A stretch of 43,560 bases of DNA from an uncultured Ellagibacter sp. GTDB lineage: Bacteria > Actinomycetota > Coriobacteriia > Coriobacteriales > Eggerthellaceae. Both the position numbers and the translations under genes were made by a program. The DNA lies in the NCBI RefSeq assembly GCF_934636505.1, contig NZ_CAKUAL010000012.1, positions 1 to 43,560 of the forward strand, given 5' to 3'. The notes beneath the pieces are model-generated. The model saw only the letters and a list, made by a program, of their open reading frames with translations. It was not told the origin of the DNA and did no database searches. Within the stretch, counting starts at the first letter, position 1, and each line of letters starts with the position of its first letter. Of the stretch, positions 24,378 through 31,719 are shown in pieces.

Positions 24378-25487
24378 ATGACTACGAAGTACAACATCTG
24401 CCTTTTGCCGGGCGACGGCATCGGCCCCGAGATCATCGCGGAAGGGGTGAAGGTCCTAAACGCCGTCGGCGCGAAGTACGACACGGAATTCGCGTGCGCG
24501 GAATCGCTTATCGGCGGCGCTGCCATCGATGCTACGGGCGAGCCGCTTCCCCAAGCGACGCTCGACGCCGCGAAGGCCGCCGACGCTGTGCTGCTTGCCG
24601 CTGTGGGCGGGCCGAAGTGGGACACGACCGACCCGAACGCCCCGCGTCCTGAGCAGGGCTTGCTCGGCATCCGCAAGGGCCTAGGCCTCTACACCAACCT
24701 GCGCCCCGTGCAGATCTTCGACGCGCTCGCCGGCGCTTCCACGCTGAAGCCCGAGGTCATCGCGGGTGTCGACCTTATGATCGTGCGCGAGCTGACGGGC
24801 GGTTTGTACTTCGGCAAGCGCGAGCGCTTCTACGATGAGGAGGGTGCTGGCGTAAACGGCGCCAAGGGGCAGCGCGCTTACGACACGCTCGAGTACCGCG
24901 AGTACGAGATCGAGCGTATTGCCCGTCAGGCGTTCGAGGCTGCGCGCAAGCGCCGCAAGAAGGTGACGAGCGTCGACAAGGCCAACGTGCTCGAGACTTC
25001 CCGCATGTGGCGCGAAATCGTGCATCGCATCGGCGAGGCCGAGTATCCCGATGTCGAAATCGAGGACCTGCTCGTGGATAACACGGCGATGCAGCTGATC
25101 AACCGTCCTGCCGACTTCGACGTTGTGGTGACCGAGAACATGTTCGGCGACATCCTCTCCGACGAGGCGGCCCAGATCACGGGCTCGCTTGGCATGCTCG
25201 CCTCCGCCAGCTTGGGCGACGGCACCGCGCTCTACGAGCCTTCCCACGGAAGCGCGCCCGACATCGCGGGCAAGGGCATCGCGAACCCGCTCGCGCAGAT
25301 TCTCTCCGTCGAGATGATGCTGCGCTACAGCTTCGACATGAATGATGCCGCCGACGACATCCGCCGCGCGGTGACCAACCTGCTCAACGACGGGTGGCGC
25401 ACGGGCGACCTGAAGGATGCCACCACTCCTGCCGACAAGGTGGTCAACTGCGCCGGCATGGGCGATTTGGTCGTGAAGTACCTGTAA
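24378..25487 (+). CDS. leuB: 3-isopropylmalate dehydrogenase
   Basis: It oxidises 3-isopropylmalate to the leucine precursor with NAD. The 369 residues show LLPGDGIGPEI, the substrate-binding LLGIRKGLGLYTNLRPV with Arg residues, the RELTGGLYFGKRER loop with Tyr, VDKANVLETSRMWR with the catalytic Lys, DNTAMQLINRPADFDV and HGSAPDIAGKGIANP for NAD. LeuB is favoured over the related tartrate or homoisocitrate enzymes by these motifs and by leuCD in the neighbourhood. ATG 24378 follows GAAAGAGG. It lies some 7.6 kb from leuD, so the leucine genes are split. Confidence 0.95.
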   Translation: MTTKYNICLLPGDGIGPEIIAEGVKVLNAVGAKYDTEFACAESLIGGAAIDATGEPLPQATLDAAKAADAVLLAAVGGPKWDTTDPNAPRPEQGLLGIRKGLGLYTNLRPVQIFDALAGASTLKPEVIAGVDLMIVRELTGGLYFGKRERFYDEEGAGVNGAKGQRAYDTLEYREYEIERIARQAFEAARKRRKKVTSVDKANVLETSRMWREIVHRIGEAEYPDVEIEDLLVDNTAMQLINRPADFDVVVTENMFGDILSDEAAQITGSLGMLASASLGDGTALYEPSHGSAPDIAGKGIANPLAQILSVEMMLRYSFDMNDAADDIRRAVTNLLNDGWRTGDLKDATTPADKVVNCAGMGDLVVKYL

Positions 25488-25523
25488 ACTAGTCCTGACG
25501 TGATGCTATCGAAAGGAGCCAAC

Positions 25524-25895
25524 ATGGCTGACGATTGCTTGTTCTGCAAACTCATCTCTGGGGAAATCCCCACGAACAAGGTCTACGAGGATGACATCTG
25601 CTTCGCGTTCGACGACATCGAGCCCGAGGCGCCCGTGCACACGCTGCTCGTGCCGAAGAAGCACTACGATGACATGTGCGACGGCGTGCCCGAGGAAGTT
25701 TTCGGCCACATGATGTCTGTCGTCCCGAAGGTCGCCGAGATCAAGGGTGTGCGCGAGTCCGGCTTCCGCACGGTGGTGAACACCGGCCCCGATTCCGCGA
25801 CCACGGTGAAGCATTTCCACATCCACATTCTGGGTGGGGTGAAAATGGGACGCTTCACGTTCGAGAACTCCCAGCGCGCGCAGGGCGAGGAGTAA
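25524..25895 (+). CDS. HIT-family nucleotide hydrolase (Hint type)
   Basis: The 123-residue protein is a histidine-triad hydrolase of the Hint/HinT branch that splits nucleoside phosphoramidates. It begins CLFCKLISGEIP (zinc-type CxxC), has DDIEPEAPVHTLLVPKKH and the catalytic triad HFHIHILGG near residue 104. The ATG at 25524 follows GAAAGGAG. It sits 36 bp after leuB and may be co-transcribed with it, but the pairing is probably incidental. Confidence 0.93.
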   Translation: MADDCLFCKLISGEIPTNKVYEDDICFAFDDIEPEAPVHTLLVPKKHYDDMCDGVPEEVFGHMMSVVPKVAEIKGVRESGFRTVVNTGPDSATTVKHFHIHILGGVKMGRFTFENSQRAQGEE

Positions 25896-26040
25896 GCCCC
25901 GACGTCTAGCGTGCTCGGCGTGACGCTGCGCTTGGTTGCTCGGCCTTTGCCGGGTTGCTTTCGGCGAGGCAGCTCGCGGGGCGCGCATGCCTCTTCGCAA
26001 ACGAACAAGCTGGCAACCCGCCGGCGGCATGATCTTTTCA

Positions 26041-26090
26041 AGCCCCTTCGAATCGCAGCCTGAACTGCGCGGAGGGGCTCGCCTGTTTTG
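26041..26090 (+). terminator. Terminator-like hairpin downstream of the HIT gene
   Basis: AGCCCCTTCG pairs with CGGAGGGGCT, capped by GCAG/CTGC, and CGCCTGTTTT follows. It lies 145 bp after the HIT stop. Confidence 0.5.
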
Positions 26091-26341
26091 AGGACGGTGT
26101 AAGCCTCTCTTTGCGAGGAGCGGAATCTTCCCCTGCGTTTTGTGGTTCTCGTCCTTGGACTAACCGGGCTTCCTTCTCGAGCGTTCCGACTCGACCAACG
26201 TGTGCGGCTGGCTCCCGAGTGCGCCGACTTGACCAGCTTGCGCGGTCTCTTCCCGACTTCTATATCTCGATCGATATGATAGTGATTAAGTGTCATTTAG
26301 AGACAAATTCGCTCCATTCGTCCTAGAACGCGGTCGTCGCG

Positions 26342-26387
26342 GCAAAATACTCGATATCTGGAGTATTTTGAACTCAACGAGATGAGT
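26342..26387. promoter_or_regulatory. Two adjacent dyads upstream of the NifX-like gene
   Basis: CAAAATACTC-N8-GAGTATTTTG (26342-26369) is a perfect 10-bp inverted repeat. AACTCA-N6-TGAGTT (26370-26387) abuts it. Both lie 80-130 bp before the start codon at 26470 and are good operator candidates for an unidentified dimeric repressor. Confidence 0.55.
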
Positions 26388-26469
26388 TGGATGCATGACC
26401 GCGACAGGGTTGCGTCGATTGCGCGGCATGCGGGGAAGCGGGACGGAGGTCCCGAAGAAAGAAGGCAAG

Positions 26470-26853
26470 ATGACTACCTCAATCAAACTCGCTGTGCCGA
26501 CGATGGGCGCGGCTAGCCTTAACGCTGAGCGCTCCGGCCATTTCGGCCACTGCGACTGCTTCACTGTGGTCGAAATCGTCGACGGCGTGGTCTCCGAAGA
26601 GGCGACGATGATCGCGAACCCGCCGCACGAAGAGGGCGGTTGCCTGCGTCCGGTGGGCTTGCTCGCCGACGCCGGTTGCAACGCGATCGTTGCTGCCGGT
26701 ATGGGAATGCGTCCGCTCATGGGCTTCAACCAGGCGGGCATCACCGTGTACTACGACGCCGAGCATCCCATCGTGGGCGACGCCGTTCGGGCCGTTGCGG
26801 CTGGCGAGGCGCCTATCATGTCCGCCGACCAGGCGTGCAACCATCACCACTAA
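26470..26853 (+). CDS. NifX/NafY-like protein (dinitrogenase Fe-Mo cofactor family)
   Basis: The 127-residue protein belongs to the NifB-C-terminal/NifX fold (PF02579), which binds metal clusters in transit. It has the pattern RSGHFGHCDCFTVVEI near the N terminus, NPPHEEGGCLRPVGLLADAG, MGMRPLMGF and a C-terminal CNHHH metal-binding tail. No nitrogenase is expected, and such genes in non-fixing anaerobes are linked to iron-sulfur or molybdenum handling. ATG 26470 follows GAAAGAAGG; the in-frame extension to 26395 has no ribosome site. A strong terminator follows, so the gene is monocistronic. Confidence 0.88.
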   Translation: MTTSIKLAVPTMGAASLNAERSGHFGHCDCFTVVEIVDGVVSEEATMIANPPHEEGGCLRPVGLLADAGCNAIVAAGMGMRPLMGFNQAGITVYYDAEHPIVGDAVRAVAAGEAPIMSADQACNHHH

Positions 26854-26871
26854 GGCACCCAGGTTCACTCT

Positions 26872-26905
26872 GCGCGGCAGCTCGATCGGGCTGCCGCGCT
26901 TTTTT
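26872..26905 (+). terminator. Intrinsic terminator after the NifX-like gene
   Basis: GCGCGGCAGC and GCTGCCGCGC form a perfect 10-bp stem with an 8-nt loop and end in T6. Confidence 0.92.
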
Positions 26906-27021
26906 GTGCCGGAATTGGGCTTTTGCCGTGCACCGTGTCGCCCGTATCGACATTGCGCTTCGTTAAACGGGGCATCTGCGCTGTGCAGTGCTATCCTTTT
27001 CCCAAGAGGAAAGGAAGTTTG

Positions 27022-30000
27022 ATGGCGCATTGCGAGACGGATAAGGACGGCGTGTATCGCATCGACGGCAGGGTCGGTCTTTTCGGGGCGCGACCTCAGG
27101 TGCTGCCCGATGCGGTGATGCCCCTGCCCGGCGGACCTGCACCGACATCGTCGTTCGGTTGGATTCGCGACTCGAGAATCACTCCCTCCTCGGGTGACAC
27201 CTACCTGGTTGAGTTCATCGCGGAAAACAAGTTTCGCATCTGGGGTTACGTCGATTGCTACGGTCGCGCGTTTGTAACCGACCGCCCGCTTTTCGCGCCC
27301 CCGGCGCGCGATCCCGACATCCTGTTCTCGCGACCGTGGGACGGGAAGTCCCCCTCTGATTTCGGCACGCTTGTCATGCCGAACTCGAAATTCAAGCGCG
27401 ATCAGGAGATTCGCGGCACCGTTCAGCTGCGCGACAAGCGCGGGGTTCGTCAAGTCGCCTGCTTCTCCCTGAAAAACGGCCGCTACTCGCTTTTCGATTC
27501 CTGGTGCGATTTCGGCTCCCACTCGGACAACCTCACGTATCACGAGGCGCTCGCCCGCTGCTTTTTCGCGTTCACCTTCCGCCCGCTGCTCGGCGGTGCG
27601 CGGGTCCCGGCGCGCGGTCTCGGCGAGATTATGGAGAGCCTCGACTCCGAAACGCCCTTCGAGGACCTGCTCGGCGCCCTGCACGACATCCGCTCTGCGG
27701 CCCTCGATCCCGCGATGCAGCCTCCGTCGCTCGCTCTTCTGCTTGCGAGCTGGCTTTACGACGCGAACGCGATGGGCGTGCTGGCGGGTGCCCAGAGCGA
27801 CGGGTTGAACGCCCCGTCGCTGCGATTCGTTCGGACGCGGCGCTATTCGGACACGTATTTCCTCGGTCGCGGGGAAGGCGGCGACGGCATTCCCGAGGCG
27901 ACGATTTGGGCTATCGAGTCGGCGATCAACCGCTTCGTGCTCATTGCACGAAAGCTCGAGGAAGGCGCGGACGCGGGGTGCTGCGATGCATCTGACCAGG
28001 ATGTTTCCGAAATCGATGCGTGCGGCGCCATCGATATGCAGCTGTTCGAGGCGGTCGCTGTGCAGGCTCCCTGCGCCGCGCATCCCGCAGACGAGAACGC
28101 TGCGGCGCCGAACAGGGCGGGGGAATGGGACGTCCGCCGCTCGATTGGGGAATCGATTGAGCGCTTCCAGCTGCCTGTTCGCTTCATGGTCGAGTACCGC
28201 GTCGACGTGCTGCGCTGCGGAAAGGTCGCGTTCGAGGTGGTCGTTCCGCCTGCGCAGCTCATGCCGCAGCGGGTTTATTCCTCCCAGGCGGGTTCCTGGG
28301 TCGATCAATCCGACGTCGAGAGAGGGCGGATGGCGCTGCGCTACGCCGAGCACGTGGGCATGATGCTCGCTGCGGCCGCATTCCATGCGGGATGCGCAAT
28401 CGACGAGGTGGCCGTCTGCGCGCGGGAGCTGGAGGCAGCCGGTGAGGTCGAACCCGAAGGTGGCGAGACCTCAGATACAAGCAATGGCGAAGGCGCCGGC
28501 TTCGGCGGCGAAGGTGATGCGCTCGGCGCTGGTTTCGGCGGCGAAGGTGGCGAGCTTGACGGCAGGTTTGACGCCGAAGGCGATGAGTTCGACGGCGGCA
28601 GCGTCATTGTCGAGCTCGAAGACGGCAGCGTCATTGTCGAGTCCGGCGATGACGGCAGCGGAAGCGCCGATGCCGGCAGCCGCGATGCGCACCCTCTCTA
28701 CCAGGTGAAATTCACGAGAAGCATCTGCGAGGGAGCCCGTTTCCAAGAGGCGCTTAAAGGCGATCCCGCGGAGCTGTTCGCGGAATGCGGCGCGCGCTTC
28801 GGCGCCGACGCGATCGATTTCTCGCTCGATGATGCCGTCGATGCCGAAGCGAAGCGCATTCGCGGCGAGCTGCCCGAGGTGGGCTCGCTCGCCTTCGGTC
28901 CGCGCGAGGCGAAGGCCTTCGGCGCCGAATCGCTTCGAGACCTAAGGATTCACTCCGATGCCCAGCTGCGCCATGCGGGCGAGCGACTCGCCGATGCGGT
29001 CGCACGCGCGACGAGCACCACCGAGGCCATCCGTTTGGCGCAGATGGAGCAGAACGCAGCCGACGACCCGCGTATTTTCGCGGCGTGCACGCGCCTTATG
29101 ACCGACCTTCTGGAAGGCAACGTTGATGCGCACGACCAGAACGCGCTGGTCAGCTGCTTCATGGGGGAGGACCCTTACCTGAATGCGCTCGGGCAGGCGC
29201 GCGCCGTCGCGCAGGCCGACCCGCATCGGGCGGCGTCGATCCTGCGCGAGGCGATCCGTCAGGCCGAGGAGTCCAAGCGCTTTGCGGACAACTCCGAGGC
29301 CGTCCATCGCATGTTCGACACGTATGCGTCGCGCATCATCTACAACCGCGAGCGGCAGGGGAGCGCACCCTGGCGCAGCGGACTTGCCTTCCCCCATCCT
29401 GATGAGGGGAAACGCGTCGAGCTGTTGCCGTCGTCTTTGGCCATGTGCTACTTGGAGTCGGTGCGCCTTCTCGAGGAGTCGTTCAGCCACGCGGAAGAGG
29501 CCGTGCAGTTCGGCCTGCGCTGCATACAGGTCGCGCCCACCTACACGCCCGCGTATCGCCAGACGGCACGCGCGTACATGCTCATGGGCGACGTGTCCAC
29601 GTCTTCGCGCACGCTCAGGCGCTGCCTGGAAATCGCGACGCAGCCCGACGAGATCGCGCTTGCGTACTACCAGCTCGCGTATGTGGAATGGAAGGCGGGG
29701 AAAACGGCGCTCGGTGTGGCGTGTTATATGAAGTCGATGATGACTGCCCCGATCTACCTGGCCCAATGCACCATCGAGATGCATCGGCTGATGGCGGAGA
29801 CCGGGCAGGGCCCTATCGATCGCGAGGAAGTCGACGCGATCCTGGCAGGCGATGGCGTGCCCATCGCGCCGCTCGACTCGCTGCTCGATGCGCTCGACGA
29901 CGCCATGCGCACGGCGATTGACGACAACATCTTCCAGGTCGGCCAGCCGCTCTTGGCGCTGCGGCTGTTCTACCGCCCCGACGACGCGCTCGTGAACGTG

Positions 30001-30045
30001 CACAAGAGCCTCAACGCGCCCCTGCCCCCGCAAGCGCTCGACTAG
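27022..30045 (+). CDS. Large orphan protein (1007 aa) with TPR-like C-terminal region
   Basis: I do not recognise the family. No signal peptide or membrane segment is visible, so it should be cytoplasmic. Residues 1-160 are beta-rich (SFGWIRDSRITPSS, EFIAENKFRIWGYVD) and may form one binding domain. A helical middle follows. Residues about 473-556 are a low-complexity Gly/Glu/Asp linker with near-repeats (GAGFGGEGD twice, DGSVIVE twice). The C-terminal half is helical and about residues 800-930 read as tetratricopeptide-like pairs (AEEAVQFGLRCIQVAPTYTP, TLRRCLEIATQPDEIALAYY). ATG 27022 follows AGGAAAGGAAG. It stands alone between two strong terminators. Confidence 0.8.
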   Translation: MAHCETDKDGVYRIDGRVGLFGARPQVLPDAVMPLPGGPAPTSSFGWIRDSRITPSSGDTYLVEFIAENKFRIWGYVDCYGRAFVTDRPLFAPPARDPDILFSRPWDGKSPSDFGTLVMPNSKFKRDQEIRGTVQLRDKRGVRQVACFSLKNGRYSLFDSWCDFGSHSDNLTYHEALARCFFAFTFRPLLGGARVPARGLGEIMESLDSETPFEDLLGALHDIRSAALDPAMQPPSLALLLASWLYDANAMGVLAGAQSDGLNAPSLRFVRTRRYSDTYFLGRGEGGDGIPEATIWAIESAINRFVLIARKLEEGADAGCCDASDQDVSEIDACGAIDMQLFEAVAVQAPCAAHPADENAAAPNRAGEWDVRRSIGESIERFQLPVRFMVEYRVDVLRCGKVAFEVVVPPAQLMPQRVYSSQAGSWVDQSDVERGRMALRYAEHVGMMLAAAAFHAGCAIDEVAVCARELEAAGEVEPEGGETSDTSNGEGAGFGGEGDALGAGFGGEGGELDGRFDAEGDEFDGGSVIVELEDGSVIVESGDDGSGSADAGSRDAHPLYQVKFTRSICEGARFQEALKGDPAELFAECGARFGADAIDFSLDDAVDAEAKRIRGELPEVGSLAFGPREAKAFGAESLRDLRIHSDAQLRHAGERLADAVARATSTTEAIRLAQMEQNAADDPRIFAACTRLMTDLLEGNVDAHDQNALVSCFMGEDPYLNALGQARAVAQADPHRAASILREAIRQAEESKRFADNSEAVHRMFDTYASRIIYNRERQGSAPWRSGLAFPHPDEGKRVELLPSSLAMCYLESVRLLEESFSHAEEAVQFGLRCIQVAPTYTPAYRQTARAYMLMGDVSTSSRTLRRCLEIATQPDEIALAYYQLAYVEWKAGKTALGVACYMKSMMTAPIYLAQCTIEMHRLMAETGQGPIDREEVDAILAGDGVPIAPLDSLLDALDDAMRTAIDDNIFQVGQPLLALRLFYRPDDALVNVHKSLNAPLPPQALD

Positions 30046-30118
30046 CCTGAAGCAAGGCTCTGGCCAGGGAAAACAGCGCGCCTCTAGCCCTTTCCCCGCA
30101 TATTTCCTCCAGCGAAAC

Positions 30119-30163
30119 GAAGCCGTGCGACCGTGATGCAAGGTCGCACGGCTTCTCTTTTTC
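30119..30163 (+). terminator. Strong intrinsic terminator after the 1007-aa gene
   Basis: GAAGCCGTGCGACC and GGTCGCACGGCTTC form a perfect 14-bp stem with a 9-nt loop, followed by TCTTTTTCT. Confidence 0.95.
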
Positions 30164-30202
30164 TCCGCAATCTTCTTCAAAAGATGCGACATCTCCCTGC
30201 AT

Positions 30203-30240
30203 CTGTCTCACGGGAAAGACACGGCGGCATACCTGTCTCA
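30203..30240. promoter_or_regulatory. Repeated CTGTCTCA boxes upstream of the MFS/molybdoenzyme operon
   Basis: CTGTCTCA occurs at 30203-30210 and 30233-30240. The first is also half of a TGTCT-N8-AGACA dyad. The 30-bp spacing is about three helical turns, as for cooperative regulator sites. The regulator is unknown. Confidence 0.35.
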
Positions 30241-30370
30241 AACGGTCTTTTTTTACCGGCGAGCGGTAGCTAAAGTACGTGTCGTTCGGTCGGCGAAGCA
30301 GGCCGAAGCGCACTGCCGCAAGCCAATCAACAAGGCGTTCGCCACGGCTTGCAAGCAAAAGGGGTAAACG

Positions 30371-30395
30371 GAGCGGTCAAGACGAAAGTCCGCTC
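30371..30395 (+). other. Leader hairpin just before the MFS start
   Basis: GAGCG/CGCTC encloses GAC-GAAA-GTC, a stable GNRA-capped stem, six bases ahead of the GAGGAAAAGAGGGG ribosome site. It may protect the 5' end or tune translation. Confidence 0.35.
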
Positions 30396-30420
30396 ACGAG
30401 AGGAAAAGAGGGGTTGAAAA

Positions 30421-31665
30421 ATGAGCGAAGAGGCTCGCAAGTCCGAGATCAATCAAACAGGCCGCGCCTGGGTTGTCGCGATCATCGCGATCGTCGCGTC
30501 CATCTTGATCTCGGTCAACAACAACAAACTTCCCGCAACGGCGTCACTCGTGCTGCCGGCGCTGGGCATCGACACCGGTGCGCTCAGCACATTGATGTCG
30601 TTGAACGGCTACGTCGGGTTCGTCCTGGCGTTCGTGGCCGCAACCATCATCATGAAGTTCGGTTCGAAGAAATCGACGCTTATGGTTTTGGGATGCGCGC
30701 TTGTCGGTGCAATCATCAGCGCTTTTGCGCAGTCCTATGAGCTTTTGGTCGTCGGTCGCCTTATCGAGGGCGTGGGCTACGCCTGCATCGGCACCGTGGT
30801 TCCCGTGCTCGTGTCCGAATGGTTCCCGCCGTCGAAGCGCGGTGTGCCGATGGGCATCTTCTCCGTGTGGGTTCCGCTCGGTTCCATGTTCATCATGGGC
30901 ACGTCGGGATTCTTCTTCAACACGGCCGACCCGTCGAGCTACCACAACGTGTTCTGGTTCGTCGTCGTGCTCATGGCAATCATCACCGTCATCTGGATCG
31001 TTGCCGTCCGCAATCCGCAGCATTCCTACTTGGAAGACGAGACTGACCCCAGCGCCCCGAAGCCGAAGGTCTCCGAGGGCTTCAAGAGCCTGTCCTGCTG
31101 GGTTGCCATGATCGCGTTTGCCGCGTTCGCCCTGGGCACTGCGTGCGTCATGAACTTCGAGACGCTCTACATGGTTCAGACCATGGGTATGGACCAAGCC
31201 GCCGCGAACGGCATGCTCAACGTCGCGAACATCGCCGTCGTTATCGGCGGTATCGCAATTGGCTTCGTCATGAACGCGGTGAAGAGCAATTCCGGCCGCC
31301 TGGCTATTCTGGTCGTGAGCTCGGCGGTGCTCGGTATCTGCTTCGCGCTGGCCTACACGGTCAATGGCGCGATGCTCACTCCGTGGCTTATCGTGTTCGG
31401 CCTGTCGAACGGCGTCGTGCCGGCCATCTTCTTCACGATGGTCGCGGAAATCGCCCCGCGCCCTGAGCTTGCGAGCGTGTCTTCCACGCTGATGAGCTGC
31501 GGTCAGTGCGTTGGCGGCATCCTGTTCGCCGCGGTCGGCGCCGTTGTTGCGACGGCTGGCTGGGGCGCATGCACGGGCCTGCTCGCGGCTGTCGGCATCG
31601 TTCTCTTCCTTGGTTCTTTGGCCCTTCTGCTCGTGCTTAAGGCGCGCGACAAGAAGCAGGCGTAA
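30421..31665 (+). CDS. MFS transporter of the molybdoenzyme operon
   Basis: The 414-residue protein is a major facilitator with about 12 hydrophobic segments. The loop 2-3 motif is in the reduced form MKFGSKKSTLM, and GRLIEGVGYACIGTVVPVLVSEWF matches the fourth and fifth helices. It is placed 54 bp before the oxidoreductase gene and is probably the uptake or exchange carrier for its substrate or product. Substrate cannot be deduced. In gut Eggerthellaceae, transporters of this family commonly sit directly before catechol dehydroxylase-type enzymes. ATG 30421 follows GAGGAAAAGAGGGG. Confidence 0.88.
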   Translation: MSEEARKSEINQTGRAWVVAIIAIVASILISVNNNKLPATASLVLPALGIDTGALSTLMSLNGYVGFVLAFVAATIIMKFGSKKSTLMVLGCALVGAIISAFAQSYELLVVGRLIEGVGYACIGTVVPVLVSEWFPPSKRGVPMGIFSVWVPLGSMFIMGTSGFFFNTADPSSYHNVFWFVVVLMAIITVIWIVAVRNPQHSYLEDETDPSAPKPKVSEGFKSLSCWVAMIAFAAFALGTACVMNFETLYMVQTMGMDQAAANGMLNVANIAVVIGGIAIGFVMNAVKSNSGRLAILVVSSAVLGICFALAYTVNGAMLTPWLIVFGLSNGVVPAIFFTMVAEIAPRPELASVSSTLMSCGQCVGGILFAAVGAVVATAGWGACTGLLAAVGIVLFLGSLALLLVLKARDKKQA

Positions 31666-31719
31666 AGATAACGAAAACCATTCGAGTGATTTAACGCAAA
31701 AGACGAGAGGAGTTAGATC

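Larger units (their letters stand above)
25896..26469. other. Intergenic region with a terminator-like hairpin and two dyads
   Basis: 574 bp without a supported gene. It contains a hairpin at 26041-26079, a loose direct repeat (CCGACTCGACCAACGTG... and CCGACTTGACCAGCTTG...) near 26187-26255, AT-rich DNA at 26260-26310, and the adjacent dyads at 26342-26387 that lead into the NifX-like gene. Confidence 0.5.
30046..30420. other. Intergenic and leader region before the molybdoenzyme locus
   Basis: After the terminator at 30119 come TGTCT-N8-AGACA (30204-30221), a second CTGTCTCA at 30233 (30 bp from the first at 30203), a T7 run at 30248 and a small leader hairpin at 30371-30395 just before the ribosome site. 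A promoter for the MFS gene must lie here, but no strong -35/-10 pair stands out. Confidence 0.5.

Noticed and set aside
26479..28386. 635-codon minus-strand frame
   Set aside because: It is antisense to the NifX-like and 1007-residue genes and would run through a strong terminator.
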